A stretch of 22,670 bases of DNA from a virus, in IMG/VR virus record IMGVR_UViG_3300021379_001533, positions 1 to 22,670 of that record; one strand, given 5' to 3'. The first letter of the stretch is position 1. Every line of letters begins with the position of its first letter. A program made the translations under genes and the position numbers. Below are positions 1-7,109 of this stretch, one piece after another. The notes beneath the pieces were generated by a model. It made no database searches and was not told the DNA's origin. It saw nothing but the letters and a program-made list of their open reading frames with translations.

Positions 1-860
1 ATAAAGTTCTCAGCCAACTCAGCACGAATGCCTCGCTCAACTGCCAACTCATTCTCTTTCATCCACTCTTCAGAGACGTAGGTAAGGTAGTCATCGATTT
101 TCTCAGACAACTTAGACTCAATCTCTTGCTTTTCCTCTTCGAGGGCAACATTGAAGTCTTCGTTTAACTGGTCGATTTTGTCGTTGACAAGATCAACTAC
201 GCGAGTAGCGACTGCTGCCTCAAAGATAACCATTGCATCTTTTTTGAACTCTTCGCTTAACTCAACATCTGCCTTTTCGAAAAGGGCATTGGCGTCAGTA
301 GAAATATCAAGTTGGAGGTCCTCAGCAGTGACTTTTTCTGCCTTGGCTTTGGCTTTGACTTCTTCTTCCTCGTCATCACCCATTTGTTTACCTTCATCTT
401 TCTTTTTCTTATCCATTGCTTTTTTCAATGCAGGTGGCATTTCACCTTCATCTACTTGCTCTTCCTCTTCGTCACCCTCTTCTTCCTGCTTCTTTGCCTT
501 GGCCTCTTCTTCTTCCTTGGCTTTGAAACCAGAGAGGACTTCTTCGACTTCTGCTTTTTTCATCGACGTAATCCTGTCTTGAATCTGTTTAATCATGCCG
601 AGTTTAGTATGGGGTTTAGGTTCTTGAACCTCCTCAACCTCTACTTCCTCGCCATCATACATTTTTTCTTGCTTAGCACTAGGATCTTTGACTGGAGTTG
701 CACTCGCTTCTTTGGATCCTGGTTTTGCTTTGCCTTTTGCAGTGGCGTTGCTTTTCATTTTCAGTTCTTTACTCTGACCATCTTCTCCACCCAGATCTTC
801 TGCTTTACCAGATTGACCTGGAGTCGCCACTTTAGTACCTTCTTCGTAAATATTTTCCAT
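1..860 (-). CDS. 22: gp22-like prohead core scaffold protein (3' end outside window)
   Basis: Internal scaffold of the prohead, around which the major capsid protein assembles and which the gp21 protease later degrades. About 286 codons are visible from the ATG at 860 and the frame is open to the window edge. The first ~170 residues are low-complexity Lys/Glu/Ala with runs of acidic residues. Past about residue 190 it becomes helical and matches T4-type gp22, including the stretch EEWMKENELAVERGIRAEL, very close to the T4 sequence around EWLAENKLAVDKG. A strong ribosome binding site (AAGGA) and a CTAAATA late-promoter box (893-887) lie just upstream, and gp21 precedes it, the standard T4 order 21-22. 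The charged N-terminal extension has no counterpart in T4 gp22 as I recall it. Identity is from motif and synteny and I am confident. Confidence 0.93.
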   Translation of the reverse strand, partial: MENIYEEGTKVATPGQSGKAEDLGGEDGQSKELKMKSNATAKGKAKPGSKEASATPVKDPSAKQEKMYDGEEVEVEEVQEPKPHTKLGMIKQIQDRITSMKKAEVEEVLSGFKAKEEEEAKAKKQEEEGDEEEEQVDEGEMPPALKKAMDKKKKDEGKQMGDDEEEEVKAKAKAEKVTAEDLQLDISTDANALFEKADVELSEEFKKDAMVIFEAAVATRVVDLVNDKIDQLNEDFNVALEEEKQEIESKLSEKIDDYLTYVSEEWMKENELAVERGIRAELAENF

Positions 861-886
861 TTATATCCTTTGGAATGTCCTAAAGT

Positions 887-895
887 TATTTAGGG
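887..895 (-). promoter_or_regulatory. late promoter box before gp22
   Basis: Minus-strand CCCTAAATA sits immediately after the gp21 stop codon (898-896), 27 bases before the gp22 ATG. It resembles the T4 late promoter TATAAATA and the CTAAATA form reported for T4-like cyanophages. The same box recurs at three other gene junctions here. Transcription would start around 880, giving a leader of about 20 bases containing AAGGA. Assigned by similarity and recurrence. Confidence 0.65.
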
Positions 896-1573
896 TTACC
901 GCAATCCAGAGGCAAAGATCTCAAACTTGTTGAGCCAGGTCTTCTGCCTCTCCTCACGGAGAACCTCATTCTTAGTTGCGGAAACCTTATTGATTTGTTG
1001 CTGGGCAAACTCAAGGTCAACAGCACGTAAAGCACCATTGTCCCAGATCCATTCCACACCCTCCATAATACCCTCAACGAAAGCATCGGGTGCCGAAGGA
1101 TCAGCAACTATGTCTGCGGCAGTCGCTAGAAAAAAGTCACTCTGGACTTCGTTAGCACCATCCTTACCTGGTTTGAGCGAACCCATTCCACGCGAGGATA
1201 CTCCTAATTTTGCACCTTCATTGATAAGATTTTTCACGATCTCTCCCATAGGAGTTCCCATGACTTTTGCCTTACCGATAAAATTATCACCATCCTGTTT
1301 TAGTTCAGTGATCATGTGCGAAACTCTATCAAGATTAACAGTCGGAGAATCAGGGTGACCCAACTCACCAAAAGCACGATTACTATCGATGTACTTTTCT
1401 GTGTATCTCTTGACTTCTTTAGATAATGTCTCAATGGGGTAAACTCTTCCATTGCGATTCTTGATATTGCCTTGGAGAAAAACACCTTCAATAAAATGCT
1501 TTTTGTCTCCTGCCTCATCAACCTTTGCCTCGCAAAGAACTAAGTCCTCATTGTATTCTTTTATTAGTTTCAT
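896..1573 (-). CDS. 21: gp21-like prohead core protease
   Basis: Serine protease of the T4 gp21 family (herpes-assemblin-like fold). It cleaves scaffold, capsid and internal proteins during head maturation, generally after Glu in a [L/I]-x-E context. The 225-aa protein shows the family hallmarks: GELGHP with candidate catalytic His73, and GVSSRGMGS with candidate nucleophile Ser126 or Ser127. The length is normal for the family (T4 gp21 is about 212 aa). The N-terminus contains KVDE followed by AG at residues 17-22, a possible self-cleavage site. The ATG at 1573 lies one base after the stop of the upstream basic protein, so the two are probably co-translated from the late promoter at 1973. 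Downstream is gp22. It is the likely processing enzyme for the leader-bearing proteins elsewhere in the window. Confidence 0.95.
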   Translation of the reverse strand: MKLIKEYNEDLVLCEAKVDEAGDKKHFIEGVFLQGNIKNRNGRVYPIETLSKEVKRYTEKYIDSNRAFGELGHPDSPTVNLDRVSHMITELKQDGDNFIGKAKVMGTPMGEIVKNLINEGAKLGVSSRGMGSLKPGKDGANEVQSDFFLATAADIVADPSAPDAFVEGIMEGVEWIWDNGALRAVDLEFAQQQINKVSATKNEVLREERQKTWLNKFEIFASGLR

Positions 1574-1574
1574 T

Positions 1575-1916
1575 TTAACGTCCCGGAGTTTTTATACCAA
1601 ACTTTTTTCGAGCACGGAGAGCACTCCCGACCTTACGGCCAAGAGCCATCTTATACCCTGCCCCTTTTGCTCTTTGTGTCCGTACCTTTTTCTTGATAGC
1701 GAACTTCTTTTTTAGTCTTGCAGCACCCTGAAGAGTCGGCACTCCCTTAGGTAAGCATTTGGGTGGTTTGTCTTTTCCCATCATCTTCTTTTTCTGCCCA
1801 GGAGGGCAGAACCAGAATCTAACTTTTTTGGGAGTCTTACCTCGACCACCACCTGTCATACGATACCCAAGTACGGGTCCTTCAGACAAAAAATCAGAAA
1901 ACTTGCTCAGAGTCAT
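1575..1916 (-). CDS. basic prohead-core/internal protein with capsid-targeting-like leader
   Basis: A 113-aa protein I cannot name. It occupies the place where T4 has the small core genes 67 and 68, just before gp21. The N-terminus MTLSKFSDFLSE followed by G fits a T4 capsid-targeting leader with a gp21 site after Glu12. The remainder is strongly basic (many Lys/Arg, e.g. KKKFAIKKKVRTQRAKG) with FCPPGQKKK and PPKCLPKG, whose two Cys may or may not be functional. Processed, it would be a small cationic protein of the kind packaged with DNA. The start is taken as the ATG at 1916, whose first base is the last base of the TAA of a 14-codon upstream ORF. A GTG at 1925 is the alternative and no clear ribosome binding site supports either. 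A late promoter lies at 1975-1967. Confidence 0.75.
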   Translation of the reverse strand: MTLSKFSDFLSEGPVLGYRMTGGGRGKTPKKVRFWFCPPGQKKKMMGKDKPPKCLPKGVPTLQGAARLKKKFAIKKKVRTQRAKGAGYKMALGRKVGSALRARKKFGIKTPGR

Positions 1917-1960
1917 TAACGCCACCAGTTACAATTTGGTTGGGGATACTGGATCCCCAT
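1916..1960 (-). CDS. possible 14-aa leader peptide ORF
   Basis: An ATG at 1960 opens a 14-codon frame (MGIQYPQPNCNWWR) ending in a TAA that shares one base with the ATG of the basic core protein. This is the same TAATG junction used between bona fide genes here. AAAGG lies two bases before the ATG, close for a ribosome binding site. The late-promoter box just upstream would put the transcript start almost at this ATG, and a 7-bp hairpin lies inside it. It may be a translated leader that couples translation to the core protein, or a chance frame in an untranslated leader. Confidence 0.3.
   Translation of the reverse strand: MGIQYPQPNCNWWR
1941..1959 (-). promoter_or_regulatory. hairpin at the 5' end of the core-protein/gp21 late mRNA
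   Basis: A perfect inverted repeat, TGGGGAT and ATCCCCA separated by CCAGT, gives a 7-bp GC-rich stem with a 5-base loop. It would sit within the first ~20 bases of the late transcript starting from the CTAAATA box at 1973. No T-run follows, so it does not look like a terminator. A 5' stabilising or translation-controlling stem is the likelier role. Confidence 0.5.
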
Positions 1961-1966
1961 TGCCTT

Positions 1967-1975
1967 TATTTAGGG
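1967..1975 (-). promoter_or_regulatory. late promoter box before core protein/gp21
   Basis: Minus-strand CCCTAAATA lies 12 bases after the nrdJ stop codon (1990-1988). It is identical over nine bases to the boxes before gp22 and before the KWDG gene. It would drive the 14-codon ORF, the basic core protein and gp21 as a late unit separate from the upstream nucleotide-metabolism genes. Confidence 0.65.
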
Positions 1976-1987
1976 TTTGTAGGTTTT

Positions 1988-3970
1988 CTAGATATCTACT
2001 ACCTCGCATCCACCAGCGGAGCACGCAAGTTCCTGGGCACCTGCTGTAAAATCTTGTGCCTCATAGCTAGCCAACTCACCCCAGTCGACATCTGCTGGCA
2101 TTTTTGCAACCCATTCATTGTAGGTTTCCTCATCGCAGTCTTGATAAGGTGCCTGCTCATAGACATGATCACTAAAAGGCAAGAAACTAATACCAGATAT
2201 ATCATCAATGTTATCATAAACCCATGCTCCTACTTCCATCCATTCATCTTCTTTCACTGATACGGTGATCGATGGTTTATGCTCACACCAGTGCTCTTGG
2301 TAAATTTTCCACAATTCCATCTGCTCAATAGCAGTCTTATCCTGTCTCATAACAGCATCTTTTGGAGACTGCATTGGAAAGGAGAAAACTGTTGTATGCT
2401 CTGGTTTCATAAAGTCAGGTTCATTTGGAAAACCTGCATCCTTCATGAACTGGCAGAGGGGATCTTTGTTGTCTGCTCTGACTGTCCGAATATAGTAAGG
2501 GTTATGGCGAGCATGTATACCACTGGCAGAATCAACCAACTGGCTAACTGTACCAGAAGGTTTAACGCAGGTGATACTCGCACTGGAGTTAATTCCAAGT
2601 CGTCTGGAATATTCTTCATTTGTTTCCCTCGCTACATCACGAAGATTGTTTAACCACTCTATAAGTTTTTTGTCACCCTTACTACCATTCATTACAGGGT
2701 GATCCATTATTCCTGTAAGCGAAACTCCCAGTAGTCGCTCATCTGTGCAGTTCCGTTCCCACTCTTTAGTGATGTATTTGAAGTCAGTGAGGGTAGACTG
2801 CCATGTTCCAAGTATTGTTGCATGCCGTACTTTATTCTCGAGAGACTCATAAGTGTCGGATTTTCTAACGACGACTTCAGAAAGGTTGCAGAACTCTCGT
2901 GACCGTAGAATGATCTCAGAGCATGGATTTGTGCCGAAATCTTCTCTGGGTTCTCTAACATCTCTTCTGCTATCCCCTCCATTATGTCGAGTTGTACTCC
3001 CAACTCCATTTCCATATCTACCATTTAATCTTTCTACTTGTTTTTTAGCGACGTAGGAACTATAGATTCCTCGTTCCCCAGACTTAGACTCATAAAGGGA
3101 TAACCACTCACGCATGAAGGTTGCCATTGATGGTCTAGACTGATAATTAACGGAGTTGTTAGCAAGGGCACGTTGACCTTCACCTTCCCACCAGTTGCCT
3201 GATTTAGCATGACGCATCTCACGGTCATTAAGATCAGAAAGACTAATAAGAGCACTCCGACGAACACCACCAACCACCACAATTTCGGCGATTTTGCAAA
3301 CAATGTCGTGGCATTCAATAGAGGTAAGTTTTCGTCCTTTGGCGTTTTGAAATTTCCGAACACAAAAGTTAAATAGATTGACGAGTGGCTCAGGTCCTGA
3401 GGCACGACCTCCGAAGGTCTTTAATGGTGCACCTGAGGGTCGAACTCTGCTTACATCCCAGTTTGGGATTTCTCCGTTGTACAGCAGGGCAATCAATTGC
3501 TTAAGTGCTTTAGCCCAGCCGAGTTTTGAGTCAGCAACAACGATAGTAGTATCTGTAGGATGGAACTCCTCATGTACTACGGGCAGTCGATCAGTATATT
3601 TAGTTTCGACTGAAAAACCTACACCTGTACCATTCATGAGTATGTATAAAATTTCATCAAAGGCACGAGGACTATCAACTGCAATATAAGAGCAGTTGTA
3701 TGCTGCAATATTTTCTTTTTCCAGTGCCTCTCCTGCTGTCATCATACATCGCATGGAGGGCATTACTCCTAATTTTTTGACCTCTTCTTTGGTCTCCTCT
3801 AATTCTTTTTCAGGGACATCGTAGTTGTTTTTGACTTTTAGGTTTTTCTTAAAAAATGCAAAGTAGCGATCGACAGTTTCGTCCCAACTCTCTCGTCTTT
3901 GCTTCGTATAATCCCATCTGGCGTAACGGGACTTGTGTATAAAATCTTGATAAAATGATGGAAGATTCAT
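1988..3970 (-). CDS. nrdJ: class II (adenosylcobalamin-dependent) ribonucleotide reductase
   Basis: Converts ribonucleotides to deoxyribonucleotides using a B12-generated thiyl radical, feeding phage DNA synthesis. The 660-aa protein fits the monomeric triphosphate-reductase type. Cys93 (in YNCSY) and Cys361 (in FCNLSE) form the likely reducible active-site pair, and NPCSE carries the radical Cys350 and Glu352. The C-terminus CSAGGC (Cys650/Cys655) matches the CX4C shuttle pair of Lactobacillus RTPR; the 350-to-361 spacing equals that enzyme's 408-to-419. The ATG at 3970 has GGAGAAG upstream and overlaps the thyX stop as ATGA, so translation is probably coupled. No NrdB-like partner is seen or needed. 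Activity would depend on cobalamin from the host. It is the last gene of the gp61-thyX-nrdJ unit. Confidence 0.93.
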   Translation of the reverse strand: MNLPSFYQDFIHKSRYARWDYTKQRRESWDETVDRYFAFFKKNLKVKNNYDVPEKELEETKEEVKKLGVMPSMRCMMTAGEALEKENIAAYNCSYIAVDSPRAFDEILYILMNGTGVGFSVETKYTDRLPVVHEEFHPTDTTIVVADSKLGWAKALKQLIALLYNGEIPNWDVSRVRPSGAPLKTFGGRASGPEPLVNLFNFCVRKFQNAKGRKLTSIECHDIVCKIAEIVVVGGVRRSALISLSDLNDREMRHAKSGNWWEGEGQRALANNSVNYQSRPSMATFMREWLSLYESKSGERGIYSSYVAKKQVERLNGRYGNGVGSTTRHNGGDSRRDVREPREDFGTNPCSEIILRSREFCNLSEVVVRKSDTYESLENKVRHATILGTWQSTLTDFKYITKEWERNCTDERLLGVSLTGIMDHPVMNGSKGDKKLIEWLNNLRDVARETNEEYSRRLGINSSASITCVKPSGTVSQLVDSASGIHARHNPYYIRTVRADNKDPLCQFMKDAGFPNEPDFMKPEHTTVFSFPMQSPKDAVMRQDKTAIEQMELWKIYQEHWCEHKPSITVSVKEDEWMEVGAWVYDNIDDISGISFLPFSDHVYEQAPYQDCDEETYNEWVAKMPADVDWGELASYEAQDFTAGAQELACSAGGCEVVDI

Positions 3971-4752
3971 CTTAACTTCTCCAGGAATTCTGTTTGTTCT
4001 CGTTTCGTTAAATTTCGTCCGACGTCGTCCATAGTCCAAGAACCATTTAGATGCTCCTTAATTATTTTCATTTCCTCTTTGCTAAAGGAAACTGCATCTC
4101 TTACGTAATCCTCCCATGCTTCGCATACTAAAGGGAACTTGGGTTTGACTAAGTCATACATTACATTAGCATAATCCTGTATCTCCTGTTGGGCATGGCT
4201 GTCGGTTCGTAGATTGACCATATGCAAAAAATTATGCAGGTCTGATTTCCATACAACCTCTGTGTAGTTCGACACAGGTAGAAGACACCGAGCAACCTCT
4301 CTGCTTAGGTCTTCTCTCAATAAATTTTCATAAGCAACATGTGCTCCATCATTCGTTCTATTGAACTCAAACTGCAATAGACCTGGTGAATCATGGAGTT
4401 CATCTCGCCCCTGTTTGTTTTGTTTGGATTGTTTTCGTAAATAGTCAGCAGATGGAACATAAAAATCATCTGACATAACTGAGTAACGACCACTGTACTC
4501 ATTGATACTTGCTGTCCGATGCCTCACCAACTGTCTCATTACAAATATGGGTAACTTCAAGTGGAACTGAACCTCTCCATGCTCTATAGGAGAAGTATGT
4601 TTATGTCTTACAAGGTATCGTATTAGATTTCTTGTCTCACTTGTTTTCCTTGTACCCTCACCATAACTTATTCGAGCACAGTTTTCAATGCTCTCATCAC
4701 TGCCCATGGTGTCGAGCAGTTTCACAAAACCATATTCATGTACTTTTATCAT
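3967..4752 (-). CDS. thyX: flavin-dependent thymidylate synthase ThyX
   Basis: Makes dTMP from dUMP with methylenetetrahydrofolate, FAD and NADPH. The ThyX signature RHRxxSxNExSGRY is present as RHRTASINEYSGRY at residues 77-90. The length, 261 aa, is normal. The ATG at 4752 overlaps the primase stop as ATGA, which favours it over another in-frame ATG at 4761; neither has a clear ribosome binding site, consistent with coupled translation. It lies between primase and ribonucleotide reductase in one operon, so dTMP production, dNTP production and priming are likely expressed together. Confidence 0.96.
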   Translation of the reverse strand: MIKVHEYGFVKLLDTMGSDESIENCARISYGEGTRKTSETRNLIRYLVRHKHTSPIEHGEVQFHLKLPIFVMRQLVRHRTASINEYSGRYSVMSDDFYVPSADYLRKQSKQNKQGRDELHDSPGLLQFEFNRTNDGAHVAYENLLREDLSREVARCLLPVSNYTEVVWKSDLHNFLHMVNLRTDSHAQQEIQDYANVMYDLVKPKFPLVCEAWEDYVRDAVSFSKEEMKIIKEHLNGSWTMDDVGRNLTKREQTEFLEKLR

Positions 4753-5765
4753 AACGACCATTGCGATAGTTCAAGTTTCGCACGCATTCCATTGTATTCA
4801 TGCGTCCGTATAAAGATCTGAAGGGCACCAGGATTCATGCCATTTTGAATCGCCTCATTCAGATCTTTGACTACATATCCTCGAGGTGGGATGAATACTG
4901 TCCAACCTTTGTCAATTGCTTGGGATATTTTCTTGACAGTTATAGGGTTGCGTGGTTCATTGTCGAAGATTAACGTAGTGGAGTTTTTATTTAGGGTCGT
5001 GAGACTTTCAAGATCAGCACCAGCGACTGCTAGGCAGTTTTTCAAGAAGAGAGAATCAATTGGACCTTCAACTACGTAGGTTCGACTATCTCTATTCCAT
5101 CTCTCTAACCCGTACACCTTTGGAGCATCCTCATCGATCCTGACCGTCAGGTATTTCATTTTAGATTTGAATAGACTTCGACCCTGAGCCATAAACATCT
5201 TACCTGCCTTATCATAGAAAGGGATAACAAGTCTTGGCTCATTGACAAACTTATATTTACCAGGGACCTTTGACTCTACCCACTCCTGGAAATCATTAGC
5301 AAAGAAAAGTTTGTCCCAATAGAGTTTTGGGATTTTCCTAGCGACGCAGACTTCATGAGCCATGTTCTCATCTTTGACCTGATTGATATTGGGGAGACCA
5401 ATGTACTCATCGTAGGTTGGCTTGACATTTGTCTCAAAATACTGCTTAAGAGTATTATCAATCTTTGGAGTAGATGGATTTTTCTGAGAGGAACCCTCTG
5501 CGAAATTCTCAAGTATATACTCACTATACAGAGGAGGGGAGACCTTTTTGAGAAAGTTTTTGAGGGAGAGACCAATACCACAGTTATGGCATTTATAGAA
5601 AAGATTATTTTTCTTAGGGAAGAAATAACCTCGTGCTTTGCGTTGATTCTTTTTTGAATCACCACAGATAGGACAGGAGAAATTAAAGGAGTTCTTGCCC
5701 TTGTCCTTCCAATTCCTCATCGAGACTCCTACCCGACGAGCGAATGACACATCAATATAAAGCAT
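4749..5765 (-). CDS. 61: DNA primase gp61
   Basis: Primase subunit of the T4-type replisome; with gp41 it forms the primosome and lays down RNA primers for Okazaki fragments. The 338-aa protein has an N-terminal zinc ribbon, CPIC (Cys31, Cys34) and CHNC (Cys59, Cys62), with GDSKKNQRKARGYFF between them as in T4 gp61. The TOPRIM-like half follows: VVEGPIDS with Glu233, then LIFDNE with Asp268 and Glu270. I chose the ATG at 5765 because the mature N-terminus MLYIDVSFARR aligns with the family and it lies about 30 bases after the predicted transcript start. The frame extends upstream only into the promoter. There is no obvious ribosome binding site. It overlaps thyX by 4 bases. It lies about 12 kb from gp41, its partner. 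Confidence 0.95.
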   Translation of the reverse strand: MLYIDVSFARRVGVSMRNWKDKGKNSFNFSCPICGDSKKNQRKARGYFFPKKNNLFYKCHNCGIGLSLKNFLKKVSPPLYSEYILENFAEGSSQKNPSTPKIDNTLKQYFETNVKPTYDEYIGLPNINQVKDENMAHEVCVARKIPKLYWDKLFFANDFQEWVESKVPGKYKFVNEPRLVIPFYDKAGKMFMAQGRSLFKSKMKYLTVRIDEDAPKVYGLERWNRDSRTYVVEGPIDSLFLKNCLAVAGADLESLTTLNKNSTTLIFDNEPRNPITVKKISQAIDKGWTVFIPPRGYVVKDLNEAIQNGMNPGALQIFIRTHEYNGMRAKLELSQWSL

Positions 5766-5801
5766 GTTTAGTTGTAATTTAGATTCACTGGGACACCAGT
5801 A

Positions 5802-5829
5802 ATTATACCACAAATAAAAATAAAGTCAA
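5802..5829 (-). promoter_or_regulatory. sigma70-type promoter for primase-thyX-nrdJ
   Basis: On the minus strand TTGACT (5829-5824) is followed by a 16-base AT-rich spacer and TATAAT (5807-5802), preceded by TGG, giving an extended -10 (TGGTATAAT). The same extended -10 occurs at the uvsX promoter. The predicted start is near 5795, about 30 bases before the primase ATG. It sits in the 68-base gap after the tail-anchored protein gene. Confidence 0.8.
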
Positions 5830-5833
5830 GTTA

Positions 5834-6214
5834 TTATTGGCTGGCGATAAATGAGGAGTAGGTTTGTACTGCGGTCATGGCGAAGGTCAGGGCAATCAAA
5901 ACACCCGTCATCATCCATCTCCATGTCATCATTTTCTTTGCTTCATTTCGATGATCATCAAGTTCATCTTGAATGTCGTCTCTCAGGTCTGAGATGCGTT
6001 TGTGGAGTTCCCGATACTCTTGTCGGTTTTCCTTGATGTGATTATCAAGATTACGGGTAAGTGCTGTAATCTTTTCTTTTAATATTGCTGTCTCAATAAT
6101 ATTGTCTTGCACTTCCTCACGAGGCACTATGTCACCTTTTTCTATTGGCAAGGTTCTCTTTCCTGAACGATGCCCACCTTCTGTTTGAGGATTCTGAACG
6201 ATTGGAGTGAGCAT
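5834..6214 (-). CDS. coiled-coil, C-terminally anchored small membrane protein (XhlA-like topology)
   Basis: Up to 126 aa, not assignable to a named family with confidence. After a polar N-terminus a charged helical segment (about residues 35-92, including LDNHIKENRQEYRELHKRIS) is predicted to form a coiled coil. A single hydrophobic segment near the C-terminus (WRWMMTGVLIALTFAMTAV) would anchor it in the membrane. This coil-plus-C-terminal-TM layout is that of XhlA-type haemolysin or holin-accessory proteins and of some phage spanin or adaptor proteins. The start is uncertain. The ATG at 6214 overlaps the upstream gene by 83 bases and has GGGA very close. A GTG at 6127, preceded by AAAGGTGA and just after the upstream stop, would give 97 aa and no overlap. 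The gene ends just before the primase promoter. Confidence 0.65.
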   Translation of the reverse strand: MLTPIVQNPQTEGGHRSGKRTLPIEKGDIVPREEVQDNIIETAILKEKITALTRNLDNHIKENRQEYRELHKRISDLRDDIQDELDDHRNEAKKMMTWRWMMTGVLIALTFAMTAVQTYSSFIASQ

Positions 6215-6437
6215 TTTCCCATTTTACGTTACCGATACTATAACCTTTACTATGATCTTTTCTACCTAAATGCCATTCTTTATAGTTTGGTTTAATGCCC
6301 TTCGCATCTGCCCGACGGGATAACTCTGCACACTCTTCTTGAGATAGATTGAACTCTTGTCCTTTGCCCTGAACATGCTGGCGTTTAGCTTGCCAGTAAA
6401 TTTTCCACTCGTTACTTGGGTATATTTTTTTGCTCAC
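6132..6437 (-). CDS. small HNH-like (His-Me finger-like) protein
   Basis: A 101-aa basic protein. The C-terminal half, WHLGRKDHSKGYSIGNVKWE followed by NxxxES, follows the pattern H..GR.DH..GY...N seen in small phage HNH/homing-endonuclease proteins, where the GYS-x-x-N segment forms part of the His-Me finger. The canonical full HNH triad and zinc Cys pairs are not evident, so activity is doubtful. A free-standing DNA-binding or degenerate homing-type protein is possible. The start is a GTG at 6437, inside the 3' end of the preceding 51-aa ORF (26-base overlap), with no strong ribosome binding site. Its 3' end overlaps the following membrane-protein gene if that gene starts at 6214. Confidence 0.6.
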   Translation of the reverse strand: MSKKIYPSNEWKIYWQAKRQHVQGKGQEFNLSQEECAELSRRADAKGIKPNYKEWHLGRKDHSKGYSIGNVKWENAHSNRSESSNRRWASFRKENLANRKR

Positions 6438-6567
6438 GGTCAGCCAATTCTTGCATCGCCTTATGCGATGTGGTATTAGGATTTAGCCCAAGTTTTCTGA
6501 GTAGTTCATCTGAACACGACTTTATCATTTCATCGATATCAGATACTTGCTTTTTTGCCTTTGCCAT
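6412..6567 (-). CDS. 51-aa hypothetical protein
   Basis: A short frame starting MAKAKKQVSDIDEMIKSC and ending in TAA at 6414-6412. The ATG shares a base with the stop of the upstream 180-aa gene (TAATG), the junction used repeatedly between genes here, which argues that it is translated. It is a charged, probably helical protein with no recognisable domain. Its last codons contain a perfect 6-bp hairpin (6454-6470) placed 17 bases before the GTG start of the next gene, and its end overlaps that gene by 26 bases. Function unknown. Confidence 0.5.
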   Translation of the reverse strand: MAKAKKQVSDIDEMIKSCSDELLRKLGLNPNTTSHKAMQELADREQKNIPK

Positions 6568-7109
6568 TATCTATAACCTTTGATTTTTACTTTATTTACG
6601 ATACCTCTTGATCCACCTGATTTACTCGAGATATGTTTTTTATCACTTACCTTACCCCGAGCACCTGCCCAAGATTCTTTTTGAGTTGCTTTCGCCTTTT
6701 CCTTTAACTTACCAAGACGATTCATGATGCGAGTGTAGGTTTCGCGATATGCTTTTGTTCGCCCGTCCACCTTCGAAGTCACATCCTCACAACCACATGA
6801 TTCATCAATATCGAAAGACTCACCGTAGGAATCTGTAGCACCAGTCTTGTTTTGCATCTCAACACTGTTGCCTAATTCCTTTGCTCTCTTTTTGACTTTT
6901 GCTTTAGTAACGTCCATACCATCTTTGACTTCTGCTTCGTAGTCATCGAGGTCCTCAGACCCGTGGTTGTGCCCGTCACCTGCTTCTGGCTTCATTGCCT
7001 TTTCCTGGAGAGATGATTTTTTAGCAAAGAAGGGATGGCTCAGAACATGATCCAACTTCTGCTCACTTGCTTCATTCTCCAGTTCTTTTAATGTTTTGTA
7101 AGTATGCAT
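6567..7109 (-). CDS. hypothetical hydrophilic protein, possibly head-associated
   Basis: 180 aa, no family recognised. The N-terminus MHTYKTLKELENE followed by A could be a gp21-cleavable leader (L-E-N-E then A), but the fit is weaker than for the enzymes at 13-17 kb. The middle is acidic with GHNHGSEDLDDYEAE and a SCGCED cluster. The C-terminal third is basic and rich in Lys, Gly and Ser, ending VNKVKIKGYR. It starts on an ATG that overlaps the TAA of the membrane-protein gene and itself ends on a TAATG overlap, so it is part of a co-translated chain. A role as a minor virion or assembly protein is only a guess from position. Confidence 0.7.
   Translation of the reverse strand: MHTYKTLKELENEASEQKLDHVLSHPFFAKKSSLQEKAMKPEAGDGHNHGSEDLDDYEAEVKDGMDVTKAKVKKRAKELGNSVEMQNKTGATDSYGESFDIDESCGCEDVTSKVDGRTKAYRETYTRIMNRLGKLKEKAKATQKESWAGARGKVSDKKHISSKSGGSRGIVNKVKIKGYR

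Noticed and set aside
2900-3100. Possible intein or insertion in the nrdJ region before NPCSE (Gly/Arg-rich GNGVGSTTRHNGGDSRRD)
   Set aside because: The segment is short, in frame and contains no intein motifs. It is a variable loop before a normal active site.
3597-3603. CTAAATA inside nrdJ (a further copy at 18931-18937 inside gp41)
   Set aside because: Internal to long genes with no gene start nearby, and lacking the preceding CC.
4988-4994. CTAAATA box on the minus strand inside the primase gene
   Set aside because: It lies mid-gene, about 240 bases from the next start (thyX), unlike the four boxes at gene junctions. Probably chance, though the CCCTAAATA extension is the same.
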